A stretch of DNA of 64,000 nt from Nissolia schottii (GCA_003254905.1 QANU01067059.1:130684-194683); one strand, 5' to 3'. Positions 36,911 to 50,147 are shown, counted from the stretch's first letter. Made by a program: numbers and translations. The notes: generated by a model from the sequence alone, not told the origin.

Positions 36911-39900
36911 ATGGCAGAATGCAACAGGGAGGACTATTTCTCTGCCCCTGACGTTGAGGTAACCCCCCATACCTAATCACCCCCCCCCCTTTTTTTTCCC
37001 TTTTTAAAAAAATTATTTTCAATAATTTTTTGAGCATATACCCAACAAGAGGTGCCCATAACAGAATATATATCTTTGCGTATAGTTTTCCGTCCTTAAT
37101 TTAATTTCTTCATAAAACAGTAGCTACGTTATTTTTAAAGTTTTATACTGTGATTTAATTATTTGTTAACACTATGTTAAAAATTATTTAAATAACTGGA
37201 AATGATTGTATGATAGCATAATTTTTTTTTAATGTTATTAGTGCAAAATCTCTTATTGTATATGACTTATAGAGATATGACATTATCTTACATTATTGTT
37301 ATTATTATTATTTTTGCACACCAAAAGAATGAAACGCATTTGCGTTTCATGCTGCTGCCAACAACTGGTTATTAGTGATACTAAACGAGAATTGACTGAT
37401 TAAGCCATTATTAGAGCAGTGAATGAATTAATGTTTGCAAATGTGTGCCAAAATAATGAGAGAAGGATGGAATGAAATGAAATGAAATTGGACGGCAAAT
37501 CTAGCTGTCTGATTTTGATTGAATGACTTGAGTGCACGTGTCTAATTTTTTTTTTTTTTTTTTTTGTGGTGTGTACATTTTACATTGTACCCTTCATGTA
37601 CTCTTTTCCTATCATGGTGGTGGTACCATGTACTTACTTTCCTTGTGTTTATCATATGGTTTTTTCGTTTTCGAGATTGCATTGGATGCCTAATTACCAG
37701 TGACAGTCATGTCAAACAAATTGGAGGGGTAACGTAGAAGAATACTATTATGTGAATGATGGGTTACTTATAGGGCGTGAGTTTTATTTTTAAGGGGGTT
37801 CACTATGAACCAATTGATCAAATTACAAAAATATCTCTTACTTTCTCATAACATTTTTTTTTTGTCGGTATGGAGACTTACTACTATGGTTAATTGAAAA
37901 ATAAAAACGTTCTTGGTCGTTTAGGGAGTGAGAGAGAAAATTATTAGGAAAAGGTAGAGGATAATTTGGTCAAAAAGTCTTATAATGAACCCATCTTGAA
38001 GAGCCCCACCCAAAAATCCACCCATTTGACCTTGTACTTTTCTTCTTGATTTTTTTTATTCATGAAAAAATTGAGGGTTTCCTACTTCTGTTTTAACTTT
38101 ATTTGGTTGTGACTTGTGTCTAAGAGACGTTCTGAGTTTACTAAAACAATTAACTCATCAATGAAATACAATGCAAGCTGTTAACTAGCATTTATCGGGC
38201 ATCCCAAAAAATAAAAATACTAGCATTTATCGTTAATTCAAAAGCTTAGATTTCAGTTTTAATATTTAGATATTGATAGGATGGGATAATTCTACTGTGA
38301 AGATATTTTGGGAGCTTAAAGAATTGTCGGTTACATAGTTTTTTAAAGGGTCCCTAGCTAGTTTTATAGATGTGACGACATTATTTTAGGAAACACCCTT
38401 TTCACAAAACCAAACAAAGCCTAATAACTGGTTGTTGGGCTGTCAAGCAAATCATGTGATGAATGAAACTTTGTTTCACTCACAAACGTGAGGTGGTTCC
38501 CGTGGCCATCAATGATTCATCTTTCCTTATTTTTATTTTTATTTAGTTTTAAAGGGAATGTAATTAAGGTCTTCTCGAATATTCCCTCTGCTTCTGTTGA
38601 AGCAAAAATCATTTTCTTCTTTCAATTATCATCAGCTCCATTAACTTTTTTATTTTTCACTGATTTGGGTGGGTGTGGTGGGTGGGATAAATTTTACAAG
38701 ATAATTCAACTAATTTTATCCACATAGCACAAGGAAAGTTACTTGTTCTTTTGTGTTAGGTTTTGATTTGGATAAACACGGAATTAGTCAAATTAATGCG
38801 ATCTTTTAACCACTTATGAAGTTTCTCGGGTATCATTTTGGTTGGTATGGACTAGGTTCATGTAAAGAAAACCTTATCCAGACATAGTCTAAGTAGTCTT
38901 AGTTGAAAAGTAATATGTAATTTTAAGTTTCTGCATTACTTTCTTACATTTATATAGGATTTAAATAAATAATTCAAAGAGCTTAATTGCTATTTATTAA
39001 TTTTTACATTGTCACCTAATTAAATATTGTCATATAAGTAAGAATAATCGACTTTGTTACCTATCTCTTAAAAAATTATACATATGAAATGATTTAATTG
39101 AATAATAGTGTAAAAATTTTACATTGAATTAAACTCTAATTCAAAATGTATACAGCATCTTATAAAGTTAAATCACTTGACCGTTGTAAAATGAATACCT
39201 GTTTTTCTTCCACTAATTATGATGATGATGATTTGATTTTTTTTCCACTGACGACAAGTTTTATTTTGGTGTGGTGTTGGTGAGATATGGGCCCATGGCC
39301 CTACAGTTCCAAGTATAACATCGGTTAATTTAATTTCTAAAATTATTTATTTGACTGGAATTAAAAAAAAATTGGGCCATCGATTAACAATTTAATTAAT
39401 TCCAGTCACCATCTGGTGGAAAGAAGTATGGTGGGCTTGTTCCAAAGAAGAAGCCTTTGATAGCCAAAGTAAGCCCATTTTTAAATACCATAATATTTTT
39501 CACATATACACACAGTTTTGTTCACAAGTTCCAATTGAATCTAATTTAATTTGTTTGGTATTTTCGGGGGATTAAAAGGATCATGAAAGGGCATTCTTTG
39601 ATTCAGCAGACTGGGCATTGTGCAAGGTAATAGTTATACAAAACCATCGAAATAAATTAAATAGTAATAATAGTAATATACCAAAATCTGTTCATTTTAT
39701 AATAATTAATTCATTATAATTTGTTGGTATCTAAACAGCAAGGTGCTGGAGTGAATCAACAATCTACAGCAGCCGTAGAGACCCTGCGACCAAAACTACA
39801 GGTACTAGTACATATTTTTTAATTAATGACTTAATCCTCTGTTTGTCTTTCTAACATCATCAAATAACATTAAGAAATTATTTTCCGGTCAATTATTGCA

Positions 39901-40243
39901 TGTTTTGGACCTGGGAAATTTGAATTTTTCACTAACATATTAAGTTTTGACAAATATTCCTACTAATTTTTTGAAATTATTTTTTGTACTATATTCTTAA
40001 ATAGTACACTTTTCTATTTCTTCATATTTAACCCTTTTTCTTTTTTTATAATAATTTAACAACAGAGAACTCCACATCAACAGCTTCCCCCAAGACGACC
40101 TGCATGCACATCTGGTCCAGATAATTTCGTGAGTTACTACAACCATATTTGTTATATAGTCTCACTTTAATAATTTTGTTTTATTTATGATAATTGCAGT
40201 GCCATATAAACAAAACTATATCTATGTAATGCAGGGAGGGTAG
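36911..40243 (+). CDS. ENSA: Endosulfine/ARPP-19 family protein, six coding exons
   Basis: A 97-residue protein of the alpha-endosulfine/ARPP-19 family. In animals these proteins inhibit the phosphatase PP2A-B55 when phosphorylated in the core by Greatwall kinase; the plant role is less known. Exons: 36911-36958, 39406-39468, 39579-39626, 39739-39801, 40066-40128, 40235-40243, all GT-AG and phase 0. The core reads KKYGGLVPKKKPLIAK, DHERAFF, then FDSADWALCK; FDSADW is the hallmark (FDSADY in animals), and its Ser is the expected phosphosite. The C-terminal half is Gln/Pro/Arg-rich and looks disordered. The last exon encodes only Gly-Gly-stop. Intron 1 is 2.4 kb. The start is the first ATG after the leader intron. 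Confidence 0.9.
36959..39405 (+). other. Intron 1 of the endosulfine gene (2.4 kb)
   Basis: Bounded by GAG|GTAACC and TCCAG|TCACC. The interior has long T runs and AT-rich sequence. The open frame 38488-38727 has no known domain. Confidence 0.8.
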
Positions 40244-41930
40244 ATTTAATGTATAAGCGGGACAAGGATTTGCTCAATCAATTTTAATCTCACAAATCTC
40301 TTGATGTTCCTGATCTGATGTATATTACAATTGACTCGGTGTTCTCATGTTATTAGCAGTTAAATAAAGCTCCATTTCAACTCCTAATTTCTCCTTCTTT
40401 TTCTTCCAATGAGGTTCGATCTATTGGAAATTGTTTGTGCAAAGATTAGGGAAGTGACCAACTGAGTTATGCAATCATATTTCTATTTCAATTCCTATTT
40501 GTTGAGAGAAAATCGTTCACTCAAGTATGCGCCAATATATACATACGTGCGTGGTTGCAAGAAATATATATTCAAGCATATACGCGTTTTATTTACGATA
40601 GTACTATATGATAAATAGTACATGGTTGATAATTATCTCTCGAATTAAAAGTAAATCTCAGTATCTCACCGCAAAAGAGTGTAATATATTAACTCATTAA
40701 GGGCATTTACCTGACAAGAGCTAGAAGAGGACAAAAAGGAAGGAACAAGAAGGCCCACAACAATGACCACTGTAATATATCCTTCGATGATAAGCACGGC
40801 AAAAGCACAAAAAAGAAAAAAAAAATTGGGATAAGGAATTAGAAGAATGAATAGTTACGTACCAACGCTAACTTGGCCCTCAACATCTTTTAGATCTCTG
40901 TTTTTTTTTTTTTGAGGCACCGTACTAATTAGATGTATAAGGTGTTCTTGACGTTACACGGAGAATTGCTTAATCCCTACAACTCCCTCACTGCCGCTGT
41001 TTTTCAATTCTTCTATGGCGTGGATTGGTTGTGCAAACAATATTGGTGAGTGATTTTTGGCTTTCTGTTAATAATATTGGGTTGAAATTGTAGTGATTTT
41101 CCGATGTCTTTTCTTTTCTTAATGTAGAAATTTGTAGCTCTTCTATGTGACGGAGGGTATCACACCAGAGTTTTCTTTCATTTATATCAGCTTTGATGAC
41201 CGATTTCCACAAATAAGTTCCTTGCCATTAGACCGATCATTATAACATGATAGATATTTGAAAGGGTTTGGATAGTATGCATGAAGTAAAAATAAAAAAA
41301 TAACATGATAGATTTTCATGGACGAAGCTAAGAATTTAAGCATGCACTTATCTAAAATAAATAGCAAATTATTTAAGAGTGTTATGTAATATTAGATAAT
41401 GTTGATGCATTTGTTTAATTTCAAGACATTAAAACACGGATGAATTATAGGTCGTATAATTTTACTCGTGTTTCATCCAATGATAAAAAAAAGCAGAGAA
41501 AACGAAAACTCAAAAGATATTAAAGATCAAATTAGTCATCACCACTTAATCAAATGCAAAAAGTTCAAATTCAGAGACAATAGGAAGATAAAAACTCATG
41601 GAAATGGCTAAAGGACTATGGTACATACTTTCTACCATATCTATTTTCTTCGAATTGGAATTCTCTTAAAAGTAGGAATTTGAACTTATAAAGAAAAGCA
41701 AAAAATATTTATTCTTAAATCAATAAAATAAAGATGATGTGTATGTTTTTTGTTTTTAATTTCTGAAGGCCATGCTTTTATTAATTAGGAATATCAACAT
41801 TCAGGAAGGGATAAATAATTCAGGAGGTTCTCCCACCCATACATCAAAGTCAAACACATTATTATGTATATGTCTAAATTCCTCACTTTATTTTTTTTTA
41901 TGGCTTAAATAAGTTTTTTGTTTTTAATAA
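40244..41930. other. Downstream and intergenic DNA
   Basis: The start is the likely endosulfine 3' untranslated region, with AATAAA-like 'TAAATAAAGC' near 40362. The minus-strand frame 40988-41212 (WKSVIKADINERKLWC...) is hydrophilic and unrecognised, and might be a repeat relic. Confidence 0.45.
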
Positions 41931-42310
41931 ATCACAAATTTTAGTTTTAACTCTTAATAAATAATTTTTTTTTCAATCTTTAATGTTTTTTCCGTCCCTA
42001 CCGTCTATTTGATTCATTAATTGTTGACGTGACAGACAAAAGTAAAGTCAACCTTGCTTAAGTGGTACTCCACTTATCCACGTGACATAAGAAATCACTT
42101 AAATAAGCTTTTAGTCCCTAATAAATCACAAATTTTGGTTTTAGCCCCCAAATAATTATCTATTTATTTTTTGTCCTACTGTTAGCTTGGTCCATTAACT
42201 GCTAATGTAGCAATTAACTTACACATATCACCCTCTCCACCTGGGCATTTGAAATCTAGGTGGCTAGTGTCATGTGACTTGCATATGCACATTACTCAAA
42301 CCCATAAGAA
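41931..42310. repeat. Internal direct repeat in a dispersed-repeat-like block
   Basis: AATAAATCACAAATTTTAG is followed by GTTTTAACTCTTAATAAATAAT at about 41931. It recurs as AATAAATCACAAATTTTGG then GTTTTAGCCCCCAAATAAT about 187 bases later (near 42119). Each is followed by a 'GTCCATTAACTG'/'GATTCATTAATTG' and 'TGACGTGACA'-type segment. Two related units in tandem; class unknown. Confidence 0.55.
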
Positions 42311-42404
42311 ACTCATAAACATAACCCATGGGTCACTAACCCAAAGACCCATTTATCATATTTCATCTTCCTCTTTCATCCCACCCACCATCTCGAGATG
42401 TCAC

Positions 42405-43530
42405 TGTAATACCCCACTTTTCTTTAAATTTATTATGTGACGTAACTAAATAAATAATTTATTTAACTAGGTTAGAAAGCTCATTCAAGTTATTAAAAAG
42501 GTAAACTGGGCATTTTAAAAAAAGGAGAAAAATTTCCCTTTAGCCCTAAGGTGCCAGTGAGCCTCGGAACGGCCCGTCGGCCAACCGATAGGCCTCAATT
42601 GCCCTAAATTCATGCATGGCTACACGAGGGATGTCTTGGCATGGATTTATATGTATTTCCACACACTTTAAAGTTCTTATTCCAAATTACAGCCATTTTA
42701 GAAAAATCCTACTCTTTTTTTTTAACCTAGGTAACTGTTTTGACGTTACACGTGATTTTTAGAGCCTGCGGATCGTTCCCTTTTACATGAGGTCTTTTTA
42801 AGAAAAAAATATGAGTTCCTAATACCTTTTTGAAGAAAAATAAATAATTTTACCTTCTCCAAATCAATTTTAATCTTTCAGGATTAAAATGCCTCTTTTT
42901 GGGTCCTGAAACGACCTGAATCGCGCTCGAGAACTCTACGGGACACCCAATCGGTCACCACACACGCATGACGATTCGTGGCGTGACACCTGTTACCACG
43001 CATGTGCTTCCACTAGCCATGTGGCCACAAGGCCAAATCCACTCAGATGAAGGCAATTTTTATTACCTAAATCCTAAACCCTAAATTTTTATTGCCTTGT
43101 AAATTCAATGCAAATTGGAATCACATAATTAAAAACATAAATATATCAAGTCATCTTTCTCTCAAAGACAACTCTTAGGTTTTCTCTCATGCAAACTGAA
43201 TTCAGCTTCTTCTCCTTCTCTCTTCCACAAGAATTTGCCCAACTTCCCTCCCAATTTCCATTTTTCTCACGGCCACCACCACCATAGAGCCACCATCATC
43301 AAATATTGTTCATCCTCCTAGCCATCACTCTCTCTAATCAGCCCTTAGGAAGAAAACCACTCCATTTTGCTTCATTTTCATCATCCTATCTGAGCTCTAC
43401 AATTTGGATTTCATGAAACAAAGAGGACTCAAGGGAAAGGACAAAGGAAGGAAGATCAAGCGCTTAGGTGGGTTTCCTGGCCCTGCAGGTGTTGGGGTTT
43501 TCGGCCTTCCGAAAAACCAATCCCTACACT
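42405..43530 (+). mobile_element. LTR-like retrotransposon relic
   Basis: Starts TGTAATACCCCAC, like the TGTGATGACCC start of the family B LTR. It has GC-rich patches, a CT-rich leader-like stretch and a CTTAGGTGGGTTTCC..CTGCAGGTG region resembling the 'CCTTAGCGGTCAG..CAGGTGAG' part of family B. No coding domain and no confident 3' end, so it is called a relic. Confidence 0.45.
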
Positions 43531-45587
43531 AACTTTTTTTTTTTATGATTTTGTCTTCTCTGTATGTGCATGTACGATATCTGAGCTTGGTTGCTTTGGT
43601 TTGGTTTTGATTGAGAAACATTGATTAGAGAAATGCATGCAAGGATTTTAGCTAGAAATGTTAGAGAAAATATTAAAAAGAAAAAATGTTGGAGCTGTTT
43701 GGATTTGGATCTAATTTTCACGCAAGGATTTTCATCTAGAAAAATTAACCTCGTTTTTTAATTCTACACGAAAAATTGAGTGGGGTGTATACACGAAATC
43801 TACATGTACTGCATACTTGTACCCATATCCAAGAGTACCGTATACCAAGTGAATATGATATGGTAATTATGCGTATTAGAAATAACTGCATCTTTGAATA
43901 AAAATAATTTAGATCCTCTAAAGTGAGATTCCTCGTAAACCATACCATTGCCCCCACTTACCTCAAAAACCCTATTTCTCTCACACACGCTTCCTCTGTC
44001 TTTGAAGCCAAAACAAAGAAACCAGAGACAGGGAAAGAAAAGCCTTGCAGTTCACTAGATCTGTGCAGTGGGGTCGACGGTGATTTTGCTGCTAGAATCG
44101 AGCATAGAAACCCATCATGCGTTTACATTCGGAGAAGGAAACGAAGTAGCGAGACTACAATGAAGAGGCAGTAACCACGATGGTGCTCCCTATTCTGTGA
44201 TCAACAGTGCTTTTGGTGTAAACTGTAAGGTTCTCATTTTTTCTTTTAATTTTTTGCTCTCTATCGAAGCCCTTCTCTTAGTTATTTTCAAGTGAAAATG
44301 GGAGTGTGACAGTGACTGTTGCGATGAGGTTTTTCGATCATTAAGGTCGATGATTACGGTAGATGTTCATGGCAGAAATATTGGGGAGCCAATACTAGAT
44401 CATTTTGGAGCTTGGTTATGACTCAATGGTTATTCACAACTTCAATCTTCAGTGGTATCTTCTACTAATGTTTCTCTTCGATAATTTCAGATTTTTTTTT
44501 TATTTTTTTATTATAATTATTATTGTATTGCTGAACTTGTCTTAAATTAGATAACTTAATATATCTTTTCTCTTGAAAAAATGAAATGTTTCTTCCATTG
44601 AGTTTTGTTTAGAGTTTTTAACGACATCTCTCTAACTTATTGATTTGTCAGTGACTTGAGATTCACTGTAATGGTGACCCCTTTTGTGATCGTTTTTGTT
44701 TCTAGATTAAAACTGTTACAAAGGAATAAAACCGGTCATGCTTAAAAAAAGAAAACTTTTATTAAATACTAAACACGTGGATGCTGGTGTTATTTCACTG
44801 GAACAAACGATATCCTAGCTTGCAGGAAAAGTATCACAAAGCAAGTGAAACCTTTCTAGGTTTGAATTTTTTTTTTTGGGTTCATTTTTAGGTTTGATTT
44901 ATTGGACTCACTTGAGAGAGAAGTTGTTGGCTTTCGTTTCAACTGCTGCACTGTCCTTATTTTCTAGCCTTATTGCGTTTCCAAAATTTTAACCTTTGAC
45001 GGGTTTCCCTTTTTCTCTAATGAAATTCACTTTAACATATAGTCACATCACATTATTGTGTGCCACCTGCAGAGCCAATTCATTTCAATTAATTATTATT
45101 TCGAACATCTTTTTGCATCATTTAGCTTGTGGGGGGTTAAGCTTGATTAGAAAAACTAAGCATATGCAAGAATCAGGAATATTAATAAGCTTGCTAATTT
45201 GGTTAAGAAAACTAAATGGACTATACTGGTAGGTAATGTTGGTTGCTAGGGATTGGAAATAATCATGGAATTTGGCAACTAACTACTTCTAGTATATATA
45301 CTCACACCATGGTTCTAACGTGGGAAACATTGCATTGCTATATAATATGCTCAACTCTGTTTTTTTTTTTTTTTTTGGTGAAATTTAAATCATCCACAAT
45401 CTTCGGTCATGGCAATACTCCGAGTCAGTTTTAGACGTTGGATTCTAGCCTTTGCTTTCCTTTACGTTTGTCTATTTTGGAAATTCGGTATGAAATTAAC
45501 CAGAGTAGATGAGTTCGGTTTTTTTCTTTTATCCCGAATAAAATGCTTGTTTTTTTGTTGATCACATACTAATCCTTAATTTGATAG
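43531..45587. other. Region upstream of the glycine-rich protein exons; first exon not located
   Basis: 43960-44175 has the look of a 5' leader (CTCTCACACACGC, purine-rich) and carries an 83-codon open frame (43923-44174) with no known domain. The missing signal-peptide exon must end with one base of a codon before the acceptor at 45586-45587. I found no ATG-bearing hydrophobic exon with a matching donor. Confidence 0.4.
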
Positions 45588-46536
45588 GTAATGCTGATGG
45601 TGATGACCCCGAGAACCAAATAGGCGCTGGTTTTGGTGGCACCGGGGCTGCAATTGGCGGCGGCGGTGCGGGAGTTGGTGGTGGTGGCAGTACCGGAATT
45701 GGCGCCGGCGGTAGCGGAGGTGGGTCTGGTGCGGGTGGTGGTGCTAGTGTTGGTGACCCAACTCAAATTGTCTCCAAAGCCTTGCTTTGTTTCAATGATA
45801 AATATGTGAGTAGTGGGTATATACCTACCATTTATTATCCACAAAATTATTTTCTTAACCTTAGTGGGAAAATAAAGTACTTTACAATTCTCTCTTAGAA
45901 TTATAGACATTCCTTAATTCTCATTCATTTTTAATTATCACCACTGTGTTATTCTATTATTTAATAACCCAGTGACTACTAAACTAAATCATCGTGTTAA
46001 CAAACTCTACAACTTTTGTCCACTTTGTTTGTGTGAGATTCTTGAAGGGAATTGTGATTTAATTAGTGGCATTAATTGTTTATAGTCTTGTTAATGTTTT
46101 GAACTATTTTTGGCTATGAGCCTCTTTCAGATTTACAACAGTTGTGAAGAGTCGTTTAGATTGAGCGAGAGTGGGAACCTGAAGGTGCCTAGTGAGAAAA
46201 CTGATGTGTTCTGTGAAGGGCCATGTTTGTCTGAGACAAACTTGGTCCTAAGCTGCATCGACAACATTTTCAGCAACTTCGTATTTTACAACAGGGCAAC
46301 CATACAGGACATCGAAGAAACAATTCAAGCTGGATGTGGCTATGGCCCTGAAAGAGGTAACATTCATGTTTTTTAATTGCACATAATCATTGGAATAAGT
46401 TATTAATTAATTTCATGCAGGAAACTTCAATGTGGCTGAGCACATCCAAGCTGAAGAAAGCAAAGCTCTGAAGGGTACGAGCCACTTTCTGATGGGACTT
46501 GCTTTGATTGTAATGGGGCGTGCCCTATTACTTTGA
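45588..46536 (+). CDS. Glycine-rich, probably GPI-anchored secreted protein (DUF7731-like), 5' exon missing
   Basis: Three exons are clear: 45588-45805, 46131-46356 and 46421-46536, with GT-AG borders and a matching frame, about 186 residues. The order is an acidic start (NADGDDPENQ), about 35 residues of Gly-rich low complexity (GGGGAGVGGG type), then a conserved domain DPTQIVSKALLCFNDKY..SCEESFRL, with cysteines in VFCEGPC, VLSCID and AGCGYGPERG. The end is a hydrophobic tail (FLMGLALIVMGRALLL) after KGTS, typical of a GPI-anchor signal. Conserved Cys spacing suggests an extracellular disulfide-bonded domain. I recall it as DUF7731; function unknown. The N-terminal signal-peptide exon was not found, so this is a 5'-incomplete call. 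Confidence 0.8.
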
Positions 46537-46800
46537 TATTATTTACATATATATACATACACGCTACATTGATTAGAATAAATGTGGTAGCTAGTAGGTT
46601 TGGTTAGTTTGTTTGTAATAGCACTGCTTATCCAAGGGAATATGAAAATATTTTCAAGTTTTGGAGTTGTAATATATGTCTATGGCTTAATTGATGGTGT
46701 GTAAATTTTACATGTGACTTAACGAAAGGGCTCATCATTTCTTAACCAAATGTCTGACTTTGAGTATGGAGCAATCTTAAATTCTTATACTGCGTTTAGT
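46537..46800 (+). other. 3' untranslated region and spacer to the LINE
   Basis: Follows the TGA, with AATAAATGTGG near 46578 as a possible polyadenylation word. No other feature. Confidence 0.4.
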
Positions 46801-48290
46801 CTTGTCTACGAGCACCCGTGTCTTCCTTTAGTCGTATCTCATAGACACATCCAGTCACTGCGTTTCCTTTGTACTTCTCTTTTATTAGTTCTATTTCAGT
46901 AGGATGCCAAATCTCATGCCTATCCAAGCCCCTTTAGTAAAGCCATCAAGGCAAGAAATAAGCATGGTACTATCGGCATTACATCCACAAATTCACAATC
47001 CTTGTCCCTACATTATTACCTCTCAACACAATTTTTACCATTCATCAATCTAGAATTTGGCCAAAATCACAGTCTCTCACATCTGTGTTCTTACTCTAAA
47101 AAATACATTTATTTCTAACCCTCCAAACAACCCAAATAATTGTAAAAAAAAAATGTTATTATCCATTTCTTTCTTCCTTCCCTTCTCAACCTTTTGTTCA
47201 ACCAAGACTCAAAGAAATCTTTGGCATTATTTGGGGCTACCCACATGATACTCTAATGTCTCAACCATTCAGCCCAAATTTCAAAAACATATTGACAATT
47301 AAAAAATAAGTGTTGTATGCTTTCATCACATTTTCTACCTAACACACATGTACTCTCTTGGGCATTCAATAGATTCATATGCATAAGTCTATCTCTAGTA
47401 TTTATTCTTCCAATTAACCCACACCAAGTTAGAAGTTCAAGGGAAGGACCATACCTTTCTATTCTTTACTTGAAAAGCTAAGACTATTAACATGTTGTGG
47501 CGTTCCTATTATTGCTTCCACTGCTTCGGCAAATGACTTAGTTGAAAAGACATTGTCCTTTCCGAATTTCCAAAAAACTCTATCATTGATTCCTTCATTA
47601 AGCTTCACGCCCAACATCACATCATGCATTTGATTTAAAAACTCTATTTCCCATTGGAAAAAATCTCGTTGCCATTCAAAATTCTATATCCATTTCCTAC
47701 CGTCCCAAAAACCACATTCTACCATTGTAGCCGCTTTGCCTGCAGCCATCGAGAACAGTCTATGAATAGCCTCCTTCAATCTCCTCTCACCAATCCATAA
47801 ATCATGCCAAAATTGAGTCGAATCGCCTTCCATTCTTATGCCATTATCAGAAATTACTTTCATCTCATTCCCGTAATTTTGTACATCATAGATTCCTTGC
47901 TAAGGGCCTCCATTTGGTCTCAAAAGTTGCATCGTATGACCCTGATCTTGTACTTGGTTGCATGATTTAACGACCTTCTTCCAAAGTGGATAATCCTCTT
48001 TCGAGTATCTCCACCACCATTTAAAGAGAAGTGCAAATTTCTTTATAGCTAAGTCTCCAATGGAAGGTTGTTAATAAAAGATTTTATGAGAACCAACTTT
48101 GCTGCCGTGGACAAAGATTTCCATCTCCACATACTCAACCATTCTTCAATCTTGTCAATAATTGGGGCCCAAGTGCTCACCCTCCTTGGGTTAGCACCTA
48201 CCGGTATGCCTAGATATTTAAATGGAAATGAAGCAATTTCACAACCCTATTTTCTTTTCATTTTCAACACCCACCTTCTCTTGCAGCAAA

Positions 48291-48815
48291 TCAGAATAAT
48301 TTCCGACTTCTTGTAATTGATACACAATCTTGACATGGAGTAAAAACAATCATTGTTCCTTCCACCATAGGACAAAATATTATGGTGTCATATGCATATT
48401 GGAGGTCGGTAATTGTAACTCGATCCCACCCAATTTCGAGACCTTCAATCTTCCCCATTGTCATGGCTAGGTTGATGAGCTTATTAGGTACCTCCATAAC
48501 TAAGACATATAGAAAGGGAGAAATTGGGCCACCTTGTCTAATTCCTCGCGCTATCTTAAAAGGCTTCAATGGAACTCCATTAACTAGAATAGACATTGAT
48601 CCTGTTGAAACACAAACTTGAATCCGCTTGTGCCACTTTCTCCCGAACCCCATATGCCTTAAGGTAAGGTCAACAAAATTCCAACTCACCATGTTATAGG
48701 CCTTGTGAAAATCGAGCTTTAAAATCGCAACTTCCTTCTTGTTCTTCCTTAGCCATTGGAAAAGTTCACCAGTGGTAAGAGCTCTGTCAAGAATCTGTCT
48801 TCCTGCAACAAACAT
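48291..48815 (-). pseudogene. LINE reverse transcriptase domain with altered catalytic box
   Basis: An open stretch of 174 codons: ILKLDFHKAYNMVSWNFVD, GIRQGGPISPFLYVLVME and ITDLQYAYDTIIFCP. The catalytic box, normally ADDT, reads AYDT (48385-48399), so one of the two adjacent Asp is Tyr (GAT to TAT would do it). The enzyme is therefore expected to be dead even where the frame is open. Confidence 0.9.
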
Positions 48816-49624
48816 GTTTTGAGACCCCCCAAGCGTTTAGGCATAACACTTGTCAACTGAGCCGAAAATATTTTTGATATCACCTTATAAATGCAACCAG
48901 TCATGCTTATGGGTCAAAAGTCCTTGATCCCACACACACCTTCAATTTTGGAATCAGAACCACCCAAGTCATATTGGCTTCCTCATGTAATGGCCCATTC
49001 ACATAGAACTCAATAAATTCTTCCATAAATTCATCCCCAATCTCCGGTCACATTTTCCTTATGAAATTAAACTTGAAATCATTGGGGACCAGAGATTTAG
49101 AAGGATCACACGCCCACATGGCATCTTTTATTTCTTTCTTTCTTTTATGGTAACAACTCCAATCTTTCTGCTTCCTTACGCAACAACTGATTCAGCAAAT
49201 CATGTGGCAGCATAGGTTTCTGAAAAAATTCTTGATTTCCTTCTTTATTTCTGTTGGCCTTTTAACCAATCTGTTCTCCACACTAAGTTGTAACATCAAT
49301 TTCCTTTTCTCCCTTGCAGCCGCCAAAGAGTAGAAGTAGCTTGTGTTCCTGTCCATTTGTTTCGCCATTTTCTCCCTCAACATCTGCTTCCAATAGTTGT
49401 CCTCTCTTTCATACCATTTTTCCCTTAAAGACATTAGTGTTTCCCTTGTTACAAGAATTGCATCTCTTCCATAAGCAAATCGATCTTTTGAATTTCTTCT
49501 TCCACTACCTTTATATTTTCATCAATCAACCCAAATTCATTTTTATTTTAAACTCTAATTGGGCCTTTGATTTCTCTGAATTTATCATAAACCTTCTTGT
49601 TGCCCAATTGCCTCCATTCCACTT

Positions 49625-50147
49625 TCACCTTATTGCAGACCCACCCCTTCTTTCCTCTGGACCCAGAACTTGATTGAAGTCACAACAGAAAAGCATTGGA
49701 ACATCTACCACGACTCTTAAAGCCTTCAGTTCTTCCCACAAACTTTCTCCTTCACTCCTCCTATGTGGTCCATACACTAGACAAATTGCGCATTCGAATC
49801 CAATTTCAGCCATCTTTCCTTGTACATAGATCCACCTATTTCCTTTGGCAACAGATATTTTTGACAAAAATCCTGGATTCCACACGCAGACCCCCTCCAT
49901 TCACAACTTCAATAGCTTCCCTAGCGAAGCCCTCACCTCCCCAAAATCTCCTAATAATACTCCTGTTCATTGGCTCTCTCTTTGTTTCCATAATTCCAAG
50001 AAATTTGATGTTCTTTCCACATGCAACCTTTCTCACCATTTGCATCTCCTTTGGAGTTCCCATACCCCTAATATTCCAAGTTAGCAATTTCATTGAAAGA
50101 GAGATCGCTAACCTCTCCCTGCTTGCTTGTTTCACCAGTCGTCCCAA
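49625..50147 (-). pseudogene. LINE apurinic endonuclease domain, frameshifted
   Basis: Two overlapping frames: TWNIRGMGTPKEMQM and GIMETKRE (49836-50147), then GVCVWNPGFLSKISV and CAICLVYGPHR with FCCDFN (49625-49900). These are the usual N-terminal endonuclease motifs of L1-type ORF2. A frameshift lies in the overlap near 49.85-49.90 kb. Confidence 0.85.

Noticed and set aside
43923..44174. 83-codon frame as the first exon of the glycine-rich protein
   Set aside because: It has no signal peptide and ends in a stop without a usable donor in the needed phase.
45569..45910. Minus-strand Thr/Ala-rich frame opposite the glycine-rich exon
   Set aside because: Antisense shadow of the Gly-repeat; the plus strand has splice sites and a conserved domain.
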